DNA from: Dyella_B acidisoli
GTDB taxonomy: Bacteria; Pseudomonadota; Gammaproteobacteria; Xanthomonadales; Rhodanobacteraceae
DNA length: 64,000 nt
Reading direction: 5' to 3'
Assembly: GCF_049532895.1 (NCBI RefSeq)
Contig: NZ_CP064031.1
Location: 1,798,001-1,862,000, forward strand
Position 1 is the stretch's first letter. Every line of letters begins with the position of its first letter. A program made the position numbers and the translations under genes. The notes below the pieces were generated by a model that ran no database searches, was not told where the DNA came from, and saw nothing but the letters and a program-made list of their open reading frames with translations. This document shows positions 33,464 to 42,100 of the stretch, in pieces.

Positions 33464-34462
33464 GTGACGCACGCCATCGTCGAATTGATTGCCGAATACG
33501 GCTTACTGCTGGTCTTCCTCAACGTATTGGTGGAGCAGGCGGGGGTGCCGTTGCCGGCGGTGCCGACCTTGGTCGTGGCAGGGGCGCTGTCTTCCATTGG
33601 CAAGCTGCCGTTGGGCTCGGTCATCCTGGTGGCGCTGCTCGCGTGCCTGATCAGCGACATCGCCTGGTATTTGGCGGGTCGCCGTTTTGGCGCATCGGTG
33701 ATGCGCACGCTGTGCCGTATTTCCTTGTCACCCGATTCGTGCGTCAAGCAATCCGAGTTGCGTTTCCAGCGCTGGCGCGGGCGGATTTTGCTGATCGCCA
33801 AATTCGTGCCGGGTCTTTCCACCATCGCGCCGCCATTGATGGGGGCGATGAGGTTGCGACCGCTGGTATTCGTGTTCTTCGACGGGCTGGGTTCGCTGAT
33901 CTGGATCGGTGCAATCGTGGGACTGGGTTACGCCTTTTCGCAGCAGATCGACCGCGTGCTGTTTGTACTGGCCGGTGCCGGTACCGTTACCGTGGAGTGC
34001 CTGTTCGCGTTGCTGATTGCCTACGTGCTGGTGAAATGGTGGCAGCGCAAGCGCCTGTTGTTGTCGTTGCGCCTTGCACGTATCACGGTGGATGAACTGC
34101 ACCGGTTAATGGAAGACGGCAAGGCACCGGTCGTCGTGGACGTACGCTCGCAGGCTTCGCGGCTGGTCGACAATCGCATCATTCCGGGTTCGTTGATGGC
34201 CAGCTTGAGCGGCATCGATCAAGAGCTGCATCAAGTGCCGATCGATCAGGAAGTGGTGATCTACTGCAGCTGCCCGAATGAGGTTTCTGCCGCGAAAGCA
34301 GCAAAGGGGCTGCTGGTGCAGGGGTATCGCAAGGTACGTCCGCTGCTGGGCGGCCTCGATGCATGGGCAGATGCCGGGTACGACATCGAGCGGCTGCTGC
34401 TGGAACAGCCGGTGCCGATGGACCCGGCGGCGATGATGTCGTCGGGTCACGCGGTGCACTGA
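33464..34462 (+). CDS. DedA-family membrane protein fused to a rhodanese domain
   Basis: 332 residues from GTG 33464. Residues 1-205 are a DedA/VTT (SNARE-associated) membrane domain: VEQAGVPLPAVPTLVVAGAL, ISDIAWYLAGRRFG, and the FVPGLSTIAPPLMG motif. Residues about 210-310 are a rhodanese domain: ITVDELHRLMEDG, VVVDVRSQASR, and the active-site Cys loop IYCSCPNEVSAAKAA. DedA proteins act as lipid (undecaprenyl phosphate or related) transporters or in membrane homeostasis; the rhodanese part may carry a persulfide. The fusion is seen in other proteobacteria. Singleton gene. Confidence 0.88.
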   Translation: MTHAIVELIAEYGLLLVFLNVLVEQAGVPLPAVPTLVVAGALSSIGKLPLGSVILVALLACLISDIAWYLAGRRFGASVMRTLCRISLSPDSCVKQSELRFQRWRGRILLIAKFVPGLSTIAPPLMGAMRLRPLVFVFFDGLGSLIWIGAIVGLGYAFSQQIDRVLFVLAGAGTVTVECLFALLIAYVLVKWWQRKRLLLSLRLARITVDELHRLMEDGKAPVVVDVRSQASRLVDNRIIPGSLMASLSGIDQELHQVPIDQEVVIYCSCPNEVSAAKAAKGLLVQGYRKVRPLLGGLDAWADAGYDIERLLLEQPVPMDPAAMMSSGHAVH

Positions 34463-34475
34463 GCTCTCATCGTGG

Positions 34476-34603
34476 GGCCTGAATTAGCGTCTCGCCTCAG
34501 CTGTGTATGTCGTGGTGTTGGGGCGTTGCCTGCGGCGCTTTCGGAGCTTTCGGCCCCTAAAGGGCCCGAGTCACTTTTCTTTGCTGGCCCAAAGAAAAGT
34601 AAC
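34476..34603 (+). repeat. Element A, copy 1, interrupted by IS30
   Basis: Starts GGCCTGAATTAGCGTCTC, contains TTGCCTGCGGCGCTTTCGG and ends in the palindrome CTTTTCTTTG...CAAAGAAAAG followed by TAAC. It continues after the IS as CCCAAAGAAA (35725-35734). Other copies: 36041-36162 (inverted) and 63195-63297. Confidence 0.85.
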
Positions 34604-35721
34604 GGCGGTCTCTAAACTCAAGTGCAACACCCTCTCCCAAAGGAACGTCATGGGTAAGCACTACAGCCACCTGAGCGCGGAAGAGCGTGGCGCGATCATG
34701 GTTGGCAAAGCAGGTGGCCAGAGCGCTCGGCAATTGGCGCTCCTGCTTGGGCGCTCCCCCAGTACGATCAGCCGTGAACTAGCCCGCAACGGTCATCTTG
34801 AACCGTCTGCCCTGCCGCGCATGGGGCGCCCACGGTTGGCTTACGAGGCACAGCGTGCCGGTCAGCGTGCGCGTCGGTTAAGTCGCAAACCGCGGCGGGC
34901 GCGCAAACTTCCTCCGAGCTCGCGACTGTGGGTGAAAGTCAGACGCTTGTTGGCCAAGGGCTGGTCACCGCAGCAGGTCAGCCGCACACTGCGTCGGCGG
35001 TATCCCGATCAACCGGCCAGACACGTGTCTCACGAAACGATTTACACCGCCATTTATGCCGCACCGCGCGGTGCGTTACGACGCGAACTGGTGGCCTTGC
35101 TGCGCCAACATAAGTGTGCCCGTCGCCCACGGAGTCAAGGCACCGATCGACGCGGCCACATGCCCGATTTGCCGAGCATCCACGATCGGCCGCCGGACGC
35201 CAACGAACGCCTGCTGCCAGGGCATTGGGAGGGTGACTTCATCAAGGGAGCGCGCAATCAATCATCCGTGGGCGTGTTGGTGGATCGACGCACCTTATTC
35301 CTGAAGTTGGTGAAAATGGACGGCTGCTCGGCACCGCAGGCGCTGGAGGGGTTTAGTCGTGCTTTCCAGTTGTTACCGGCGTCATTGCGCCAGACCCTGA
35401 CCTATGACCAAGGCAAGGAGATGGCGCTGTACAAGACATTGTCCGAGCGCACGGGACTGTCGATCTACTTTGCGGACCCGCACAGTCCCTGGCAGCGGGG
35501 GATCTGCGAAAACACCAATGGCTTGTTGCGGCAATACCTTCCCAAAGGCACGGACCTATCGGTGCACAGCCAACGCCAACTGGATGCGATTGCGCGCAAG
35601 CTCAATACGCGACCGCGCGCTACCTTGGACTACCACTGTCCGGCTGAGATGTTTATGCGGGCGCTCGGTCGCGATGATCTGGCGCAGAAGATTGATGATG
35701 CACTTCTAGATTGACTCCGCC
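34604..35721 (+). mobile_element. IS30-family insertion sequence
   Basis: 1118 bp. The ends GGCGG...AAGTGCA (34604) and the complement TGCACTT...CCGCC (to 35721) form an imperfect inverted repeat. AAC occurs on both sides (34601-34603 and 35722-35724), a 3-bp target duplication as expected for this family. Excising the element plus one AAC restores AAGTAACCCAAAGAAA, the sequence of intact element A at 36041-36060 on the other strand. Confidence 0.88.
34650..35714 (+). CDS. IS30-family transposase
   Basis: 354 residues from ATG 34650 with AAAGGAA before it. N-terminal HTH: YSHLSAEERGAIMVGKAG, then SARQLALLLGRSPSTISREL. A second DNA-binding part includes KGWSPQQVSRTLRRRYP and VSHETIYTAIY. DDE domain: GHWEGDFIKG (first Asp), LTYDQGKEMA (second Asp), and SPWQRGICENTNGLLRQY (Glu). 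The frame is complete, so the element may be mobile. Confidence 0.95.
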   Translation: MGKHYSHLSAEERGAIMVGKAGGQSARQLALLLGRSPSTISRELARNGHLEPSALPRMGRPRLAYEAQRAGQRARRLSRKPRRARKLPPSSRLWVKVRRLLAKGWSPQQVSRTLRRRYPDQPARHVSHETIYTAIYAAPRGALRRELVALLRQHKCARRPRSQGTDRRGHMPDLPSIHDRPPDANERLLPGHWEGDFIKGARNQSSVGVLVDRRTLFLKLVKMDGCSAPQALEGFSRAFQLLPASLRQTLTYDQGKEMALYKTLSERTGLSIYFADPHSPWQRGICENTNGLLRQYLPKGTDLSVHSQRQLDAIARKLNTRPRATLDYHCPAEMFMRALGRDDLAQKIDDALLD

Positions 35722-35820
35722 AACCCAAAGAAATGGCCTAACAGGCTCATGGCATGGGGAAGGGAAAAGCCTGAACGTGTATGGCTAGGTAGGTGGTTGG
35801 TCGCCCATGGTTCTATGTCC

Positions 35821-35954
35821 CCGCTATACCGCGAGGCGTCGAAGCGCTGAGGACTTAAGGCAGATCTGGCTGATCTGGCAGATCTCAGTAGAGCTCAACT
35901 TGTTGGCAGGCGCGCTTTAAGCCCTCAATGCTTCGACGCCTCGCGGTATAGCGG
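35821..35954. repeat. Long palindromic element with 25-bp perfect arms
   Basis: CCGCTATACCGCGAGGCGTC plus GAAGC (35821-35845) is the exact complement of 35930-35954. The stem can be continued less perfectly by GAGGACTTAAGG / TTTAAGCCCTC. The middle has a further AGATCTG...CAGATCT hairpin and repeats of GATCTGGC. It lies between the IS30 element and the inverted element A copy. The rest of 35736-36040 has no recognised gene. Confidence 0.85.
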
Positions 35955-36040
35955 CGCGGTGGAAGCTGGGCCCGCCAACGATCAAAGCAAGGCGTCATCC
36001 TTCAGGCTTGTAACTTGCACAGGCCATGAGCTCTTCAGGC

Positions 36041-36162
36041 CGTTTCTTTGGGTTACTTTTCTTTGGGCCCGCAAAGAAAAGTGACCCGGTCGCTTCGCGA
36101 CCGGAAGCGCCGCAGGCAATCCACCAACAAACGACACGCCCAGCTGAGGCGAGACGCCAATC
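36041..36162 (-). repeat. Element A, copy 2 (inverted, uninterrupted)
   Basis: Reads on the minus strand as GATTGGCGTCTCGCCTCAGC ... TTGCCTGCGGCGCTTCCGG, a GTCGC/GCGAC stem, GGGTCACTTTTCTTTG, CAAAGAAAAGTAACCC, AAAGAAACG. It is the only uninterrupted copy of the three and shows the pre-insertion sequence for both IS30 and the IS4-family element. A partial R1 unit (GTAGGTTGG) follows at 36168. Confidence 0.85.
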
Positions 36163-36271
36163 ACGTTGTAGGTTGGCATCCCGGCCCTGTGCCGAGCGTC
36201 ATGTTGTTATGTTGTAACACCCCTCGCATACTCGCTTCACTCGGCGCACTGCGCCGTTATGGGGAATGACC

Positions 36272-38356
36272 ATGAAGCGAATGTTCGGTATTGCATTGAC
36301 CGGCCTGCTCGTTGCGTGTGCAGGAACCGCCATGGCGGACGAAGGCATGTGGGCGCTGGATCATCTGCCAACAAAGCAGATGCAGCAGCGTTACGGTTTT
36401 ACACCCAGCCAGCAATGGATCGATTTGGTGCAGCATGCGGCGCTGCGTCTGGCCCAAGGCTGTTCCGGTTCGTTCGTGTCGGCCAATGGGTTAGTGATGA
36501 CCAATCACCATTGCGCCAATAGTTGCCTTTCGCAGCTTTCGAAGGGGCATGAGGACTACATGTCCAACGGCTACATCGCGCTCAAGCAGGAAGACGAGCC
36601 GAAGTGTCCCGATGTCGAGCTCAACCAACTCGAATCCATTACCGACGTTACCGCGCAGGTGAACGCTGCCACCGCCGGAAAGACCGGCGCGGAACGCGTG
36701 AAAGCGGAGCGCGCCATCGACAGCAAGCTGGAGCAATCCTGCGTCAATGGCGATGCCAAGAATTGGCGTTGCGATGTGATCACGTTGTACAACGGTGGCC
36801 GCTACGCGCTGTACAAATACCATCGCTATCAGGACGTGCGCCTGGTGTTCGCGCCTGAGCAGAGTATTGCGTTCTTCGGTGGCGATCCGGACAACTTCAA
36901 TTTTCCCCGTTATGACCTCGATGTGGCGTTCTTCCGCGCCTACATCAATGACAAGCCGGCGAGCACGCCTCAGTTTTTCAAGTTTTCGTCGCAGGGACCC
37001 AAAGCGGGTGACATGACCTTCGTCATCGGCAATCCGGGGCAGACCCAACGCGGCATTCCGTGGATCCAACTGTCAGCGATGCGCGATGTGCGCCTGGTGC
37101 CGTTCTATGGTTTCCTGTCGGAACTGCGTGGCGTGCTGTGGCAATACGGTCGCGCAGGTGCCGAACAGACGAAGGAAGCACAAGATCTGCGCTTTGGTCT
37201 GGAAAACACCATCAAGGTATTCAATGGTTGGCTGCAGACCTTGGCCGATGACAATTTCGTCGACCAAAAGAAGAAGCAGGATGCATCGTTGCGCGCATGG
37301 ATGGCCGCCACGCCGGAACGCCGCACGAAATATGGCGATCCGTGGGCAGATCTGGAACACGCGCAACAGCGCAGCAAGGATCTGCGAGCACGCTTCGACA
37401 TGCTGGAAAATGGCGCAGGTTTCACCGGGCGTTTTGCGCAGCTTTTCGACTACGCGCGCACGCTGGTGCGTGTTGCGGCCGAGCGCGGCAAGCCCGACGG
37501 CGAACGCTTGCCGGAGTTCCGCGAAGCCAATCTGCCAGCTGTGGAACACACGCTGGAATCGGACGCACCGGTCTATCCGAAATTCGAGCAGACCATGCTT
37601 TCCTGGTCGTTGGAGAAATTCCGGCAGGTGCTGGGTGCGGATGATTCCACCGTGCATGAAGTGCTGGGCAAGCAAGCACCCGACGAGCTTGCGCAGCACC
37701 TGGTAAGCGGCACCAAGCTCGCCGATCCTTCCGTGCGCAAACAACTGTGGGAGGGAGGCGAGAAGGCCATTGATGCTTCGAACGATCCCATGATCCAGTT
37801 GGCGCGCCAGATCGATCCCGAATCACGCAAGATCCGCAAGGCGTACGAGGATGAAGTCATCGCGCCCACCGACAAGGCCGATGAAACCATCGCCAAGGCG
37901 CGCTTCGATCGCGAAGGCATGTCCAGCTATCCAGATGCCACCTTCACGCTGCGGCTTTCCTACGGCAAGGTGGTGGGCTGGAATGAAAACGGTGCGCCGG
38001 TGCCGCCGTTCACGCATTTCGATGGCCTGTACAAGCGCGCCACCGGTGCCGATCCCTTCAAGCTGCCGGACAGCTGGGTGAAGGCGCAGAGCACGCTGGA
38101 TCTGTCCACACCAATGAACTTCGTTACCGACAACGACATCATCGGCGGCAATTCCGGCAGTGCAGTGATTGATCGCGAAGGCCATGCGGTCGGCTTGATC
38201 TTCGACGGCAACATTCACTCGCTCGGCGGCGATTTCGTTTACGACGGCAACATCAATCGCGCCGTGGCTGTCGATACTGCGGCGCTGGTGGAATCGGTGC
38301 GCAAGGTCTACAACCTGCCACGCCTTGCAGATGAGCTTACGCAAGGACATCTGTAG
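36272..38356 (+). CDS. S46 family dipeptidyl-peptidase (DPP7/DPP11-like)
   Basis: 694 residues from ATG 36272, six bases after GGGGA; ATG 36266 is the alternative. Signal peptide RMFGIALTGLLVACAGTAMA. Trypsin-like catalytic triad of S46: His in MTNHHCANSC (about residue 80), Asp in FFGGDPDNFNFPRYDLD (about 208-224), Ser in DIIGGNSGSAVID (about 628). S46 enzymes cleave dipeptides from the N-termini of peptides in the periplasm. DPP7 versus DPP11 preference cannot be settled by eye. The TAG stop (38354-38356) is part of an R1 palindrome. Confidence 0.93.
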   Translation: MKRMFGIALTGLLVACAGTAMADEGMWALDHLPTKQMQQRYGFTPSQQWIDLVQHAALRLAQGCSGSFVSANGLVMTNHHCANSCLSQLSKGHEDYMSNGYIALKQEDEPKCPDVELNQLESITDVTAQVNAATAGKTGAERVKAERAIDSKLEQSCVNGDAKNWRCDVITLYNGGRYALYKYHRYQDVRLVFAPEQSIAFFGGDPDNFNFPRYDLDVAFFRAYINDKPASTPQFFKFSSQGPKAGDMTFVIGNPGQTQRGIPWIQLSAMRDVRLVPFYGFLSELRGVLWQYGRAGAEQTKEAQDLRFGLENTIKVFNGWLQTLADDNFVDQKKKQDASLRAWMAATPERRTKYGDPWADLEHAQQRSKDLRARFDMLENGAGFTGRFAQLFDYARTLVRVAAERGKPDGERLPEFREANLPAVEHTLESDAPVYPKFEQTMLSWSLEKFRQVLGADDSTVHEVLGKQAPDELAQHLVSGTKLADPSVRKQLWEGGEKAIDASNDPMIQLARQIDPESRKIRKAYEDEVIAPTDKADETIAKARFDREGMSSYPDATFTLRLSYGKVVGWNENGAPVPPFTHFDGLYKRATGADPFKLPDSWVKAQSTLDLSTPMNFVTDNDIIGGNSGSAVIDREGHAVGLIFDGNIHSLGGDFVYDGNINRAVAVDTAALVESVRKVYNLPRLADELTQGHL

Positions 38357-38415
38357 GGTTGGGGTGATAACCCCAGCATCGCCATGTTCATGTGCATGAG
38401 GATGTTGGGGTTTGC
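38353..38415. repeat. R1 palindrome supplying the S46 stop codon
   Basis: GTAGGGTTGGGGTGATAACC at the left, centre CAGCATCGCCATGTTCATGTG, right arm GATGTTGGGGTTTGC. The TAG is the stop of the peptidase gene. Confidence 0.8.
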
Positions 38416-38458
38416 GCGGTCTCGTAACACAACTGCCATGATGAATGTTACGCAGGAG

Positions 38459-38569
38459 CCGTCATTCCCGCGAAAGCGGGAACCCATCTTGCTCTGATGC
38501 ATCCATTGAAAACAGATTGACCAGCTTCGCTGTTGTAAAGCGCGTCCGCTTTCGCTGGAATGACGGCCA
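38459..38569. repeat. R2 palindrome (TCATTCCCGCGAAAGCGGGAA type)
   Basis: CCGTCATTCCCGCGAAAGCG at the left and GCTTTCGCTGGAATGACGGC at the right; the internal hairpin CCCGC/GCGGG is intact on the left, decayed on the right. Other copies: 48759-48781, 49881-49956, 61379-61461. Confidence 0.85.
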
Positions 38570-38713
38570 TGAGAGGTAAGGCGACCTTCATAACTGACTA
38601 TGCGCGGTTTCGCGGCTTTTAGAAGGGCGCTAACCTCCAACTCCACCGTTCCTACACGCCACCATCATGTCTCATTAACAATGGAGCATATTGCTCTAAC
38701 CATGCGCAGTTCC

Positions 38714-38743
38714 TTGTTATTTTGGAATTTGTAGGTCTAAAAT
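38714..38743 (+). promoter_or_regulatory. Candidate sigma-70 promoter of the TpsA gene
   Basis: TTGTTA (38714-38719), 18-bp spacer, TAAAAT (38738-38743), in an AT-richer patch 400 bp before the TpsA start. The leader 38744-39145 has no supported gene; a 125-codon frame there (38830) has no recognisable domain and is taken as 5' untranslated sequence. The long leader suggests post-transcriptional control. Confidence 0.4.
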
Positions 38744-39145
38744 CGCCGTCGCTTCACCAAGCGCAACATCGGTATCGTGGTTTTGGTTTCGTGAGGCTGT
38801 GTTAGGGGACATCGCCAAAGCGAGCGTGAGTGACTGACAGTCGGCACTCACGTGTCTTTATCGCGAGAGGTGTCCAGGTGGTAGAGGAGAGGAGCTCCGC
38901 TGTAGCTGTACACAAGGATGCAGGCTGGCAGAAAGGATTTGCCGGCCTTTTGATTTATGCGCTTGTCGATAATCCATCGACATGTCTGGCGCTTTCGATC
39001 CATTTCATGCGGGACCGCATGAGCGATCGCTTTCCATCTTCGGCTTCTGAATCACCGCAACTGGTTTTGTTCTGGGACCGTGGCAACGCGTGTCATCTGG
39101 AAGCATGCGTGCCGCGGAATCGTCCACGCCCGGGTGTTTTGAGCC

Positions 39146-42100
39146 ATGAATCGAATTTATCGTCTGTGCTGGAGCCATGCTTGCCAGCAATGGGTACCTG
39201 CGTCTGAATTGGCGAGTGGCAGGTCGGTTGCTTCATCCAAAAATGCATTGAACAAACCGAAGGCGATACGCCGAGGGGCGATGCTGTCGGTGTTGGCAGC
39301 ATCGCTCTGCGTGGCGGGCATCGCGCATGCCGGCAATGGCATGGTTGGCGGCCAGGTTGTCGCGGGCTCGGGACAGATCCAGCAAATCGGCACGACGACG
39401 ATCATTCATCAGAACAGCGCAACGCTTACGCTGAACTGGCAGAGCTTCGATATCGCGCCGAACCAGACAGTGGATTTCGTCCAACCAGGCGCACAGGCGA
39501 TTGCGGTCAATCGCATTTTCAGTGCTACGCCCAGCCAGATCTATGGTCATCTGGAAGCCAACGGCCAAGTGTGGCTGATCAATCCGAACGGCGTTCTGTT
39601 TGGGCAAAGTGCGCAGGTGGACGTCGGTGGTTTGATCGCCTCGACATTGGATCTGGACGACAGCAGCCTGCTTTCCGACACGCGCCGTTTCAGTGGTTCG
39701 GGCAAGGGCAGTGTCATCAACGAGGGAAGCATACGCATCGCCAACGGCGGTTATGCCGCCTTGATCGGCAACCAGGTTTCCAATCGTGGAGTGATCAGCG
39801 CACAACTCGGCACTGTTGCATTGGTGGGTGGTAGCGCGGCCACGCTGACCTTCAGCGCCAACCAGTTGCTGCATGTGCGAGTCGACAACAGCACGCTGAA
39901 CAACCTTGCAGAAAACCGCCAGCTCATCTCCGCCGATGGTGGTCACGTGATCATGACCGCTGGCGCGAAGGACGCCGTGTTGGGGAGCGCGGTGAACAAC
40001 ACTGGTGTCGTACAGGCTCGCACCCTTGAGCATCGCAACGGTACGATCGTGCTGTTAGGCGGCATGCAGGCCGGCACGGTGAACGTCGGCGGCACGCTGG
40101 ATGCGAGTGCGCCCAACGGTGGCGCTGGCGGTTCGATCGAGACGTCCGCCGCGCATTTCAATCTCGCAAGCGACGCACGTATTACTGCGGCGGCGCCTTA
40201 TGGCAGCGCAGGTACATGGCTGGTCGATCCGATCGATCTCACCATCGACGCCGCATCGGCGGCAACGATTTCCAGCACGCTCAACGGCGGCACCAACGTC
40301 ACAGAGCAAACTACGGCGACTGGCGCATCTGGCGTAGGCGTGCAATCAGCGGGCGCCGGCGATATCAATGTCAACGCGGCGATCAATTGGAGCAACGCCG
40401 CTGCGAGTTTGTCGTTGCAGGCTTACCATGCGATCAACGTCAATGCGTCAGTGACGGGCGCAGGCGGCGTAAGCATGAGCGCCACGGGCGGCAATCTCAC
40501 CATCGCATCGGGCGCTGCCATCAGGGGCGGTACGGGTGTCACGTTGGCGGCCTCCGCCAACTTCATCAACAACGCGGGCGCCAGTGCGGTATCGACCGGA
40601 ACGTCCGCGCCTTGGCTGATCTATTCCAGCAATCCCACGTTGGATACCGCCGGCGGGCTTGCACCCAACTTCATCCAGTACAACGCGCCGTTTCAGACTG
40701 CACCGGTAGGAACGGGTAACGGCTTTTTGTATCGCCTGGCACCGACGCTGACGATCACGGGCATCACCGGCACAGTCAGCAAGGTTTATGACGGTACCAC
40801 CACCGCAACCATTGCCGGTTCGAATCTGACCACCACGGGATTGGTCAACGGCAATGTCATCGCGACGGCAACGGGCGCCTACGGCTCCGCAAACGCGGGC
40901 ACAGGCATCACCGTAACCGGGCCGAGTTCGATTTCCAACATCAGCATCACCAACGCGGCACGAACGATTCCGGTTTATGGATACACCTTGTCTGGCGCGA
41001 TCGCCAGCGCGAACGTCGGTACGATTACACCCGCACCGTTGACGGCGACGATCATCGGCAATCCCACCAAGGTCTACAACGCCACTACTAGCGCCGCGGT
41101 GTTGTCGAGCAATTACAGTCTGAGCGGTTTCGTCGCGGGGCAGGGCGCGACGGTAAGCCAGCACGCAACGGCCACGTACGCCAGTGCGACCGCTGGTCCG
41201 GAAACCGTCACTGCAACGTTGGTGTCGACCAATTTCACCGCCAATGCCGGCACCAATCTCAACAATTACGCACTCCCGACCACAGCAACCGGACCCGGCA
41301 CGATCAATCCCGCGCCATTGCTCATCAGCGGCGTGCTCGCAACCAACAAGGTATACAACGGCACCACGGTCGACACTTTGAATGTGAGTGGTGCAAGCTT
41401 GTACGGCATCGTCTCCGGTGATGCCGGCTCTGTTGCGCTAAGCAGCACAGGCGCAACCGGCACGTTCAGTCAGTCGAACGTCGGCAACGGTCTTGCTGTT
41501 ACCGCCGGTGGTTTCACGCTCACAGGCAGCAAAGCCATCGACTATGTGCTGACGCAGCCGCAAGGGCTCAGCGCGAACATTACGCCGCGTGCGTTGAGCA
41601 TTGCTGGCCTCATTGCCAACAACAAAGTCTACGACGCCACCACCGCGGCGAGCTTGAATCTTGGCGGCGCAACATTGAGCGGCGCGATTGCCGGCGACAA
41701 CGTCACCTTGTCCAGTACGGGGGTGAATGCGCTATTTGGCCAATCGAACGTGGGCAACAACCTCGCGGTTTCGGCGACCGGTTTTAGCCTTGGCGGCACG
41801 GCGGCGGGCAATTACACGCTCAATCAGCCATCGGGGCTGACGGCGAACATTACGCCAAGACCGCTCACCATTACGTTCTCTGGCAATCCCACCAAGACCT
41901 ACGACGGCACCACCGCCGCAACGCTCAATAATGCGGGCTTCACGGTCAGCGGTTTTGTTGCGGGCCAGAGCGCCACCGTTTCGCAGACCAGTTCGTCCAC
42001 CTACGCCTCGCCCAACGCAGGCACCAACATACCGGTAACAGCCACGCTGGAAGCGTCCGATTTCACGGCGGCGTCTGGCACCTTGCTTTCCAACTACAGT

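Noticed and set aside
38830..39207. A 125-codon frame upstream of and overlapping the TpsA start.
   Set aside because: Composition is not domain-like, and it overlaps the ESPR signal region of TpsA in another frame. I treat it as leader sequence.
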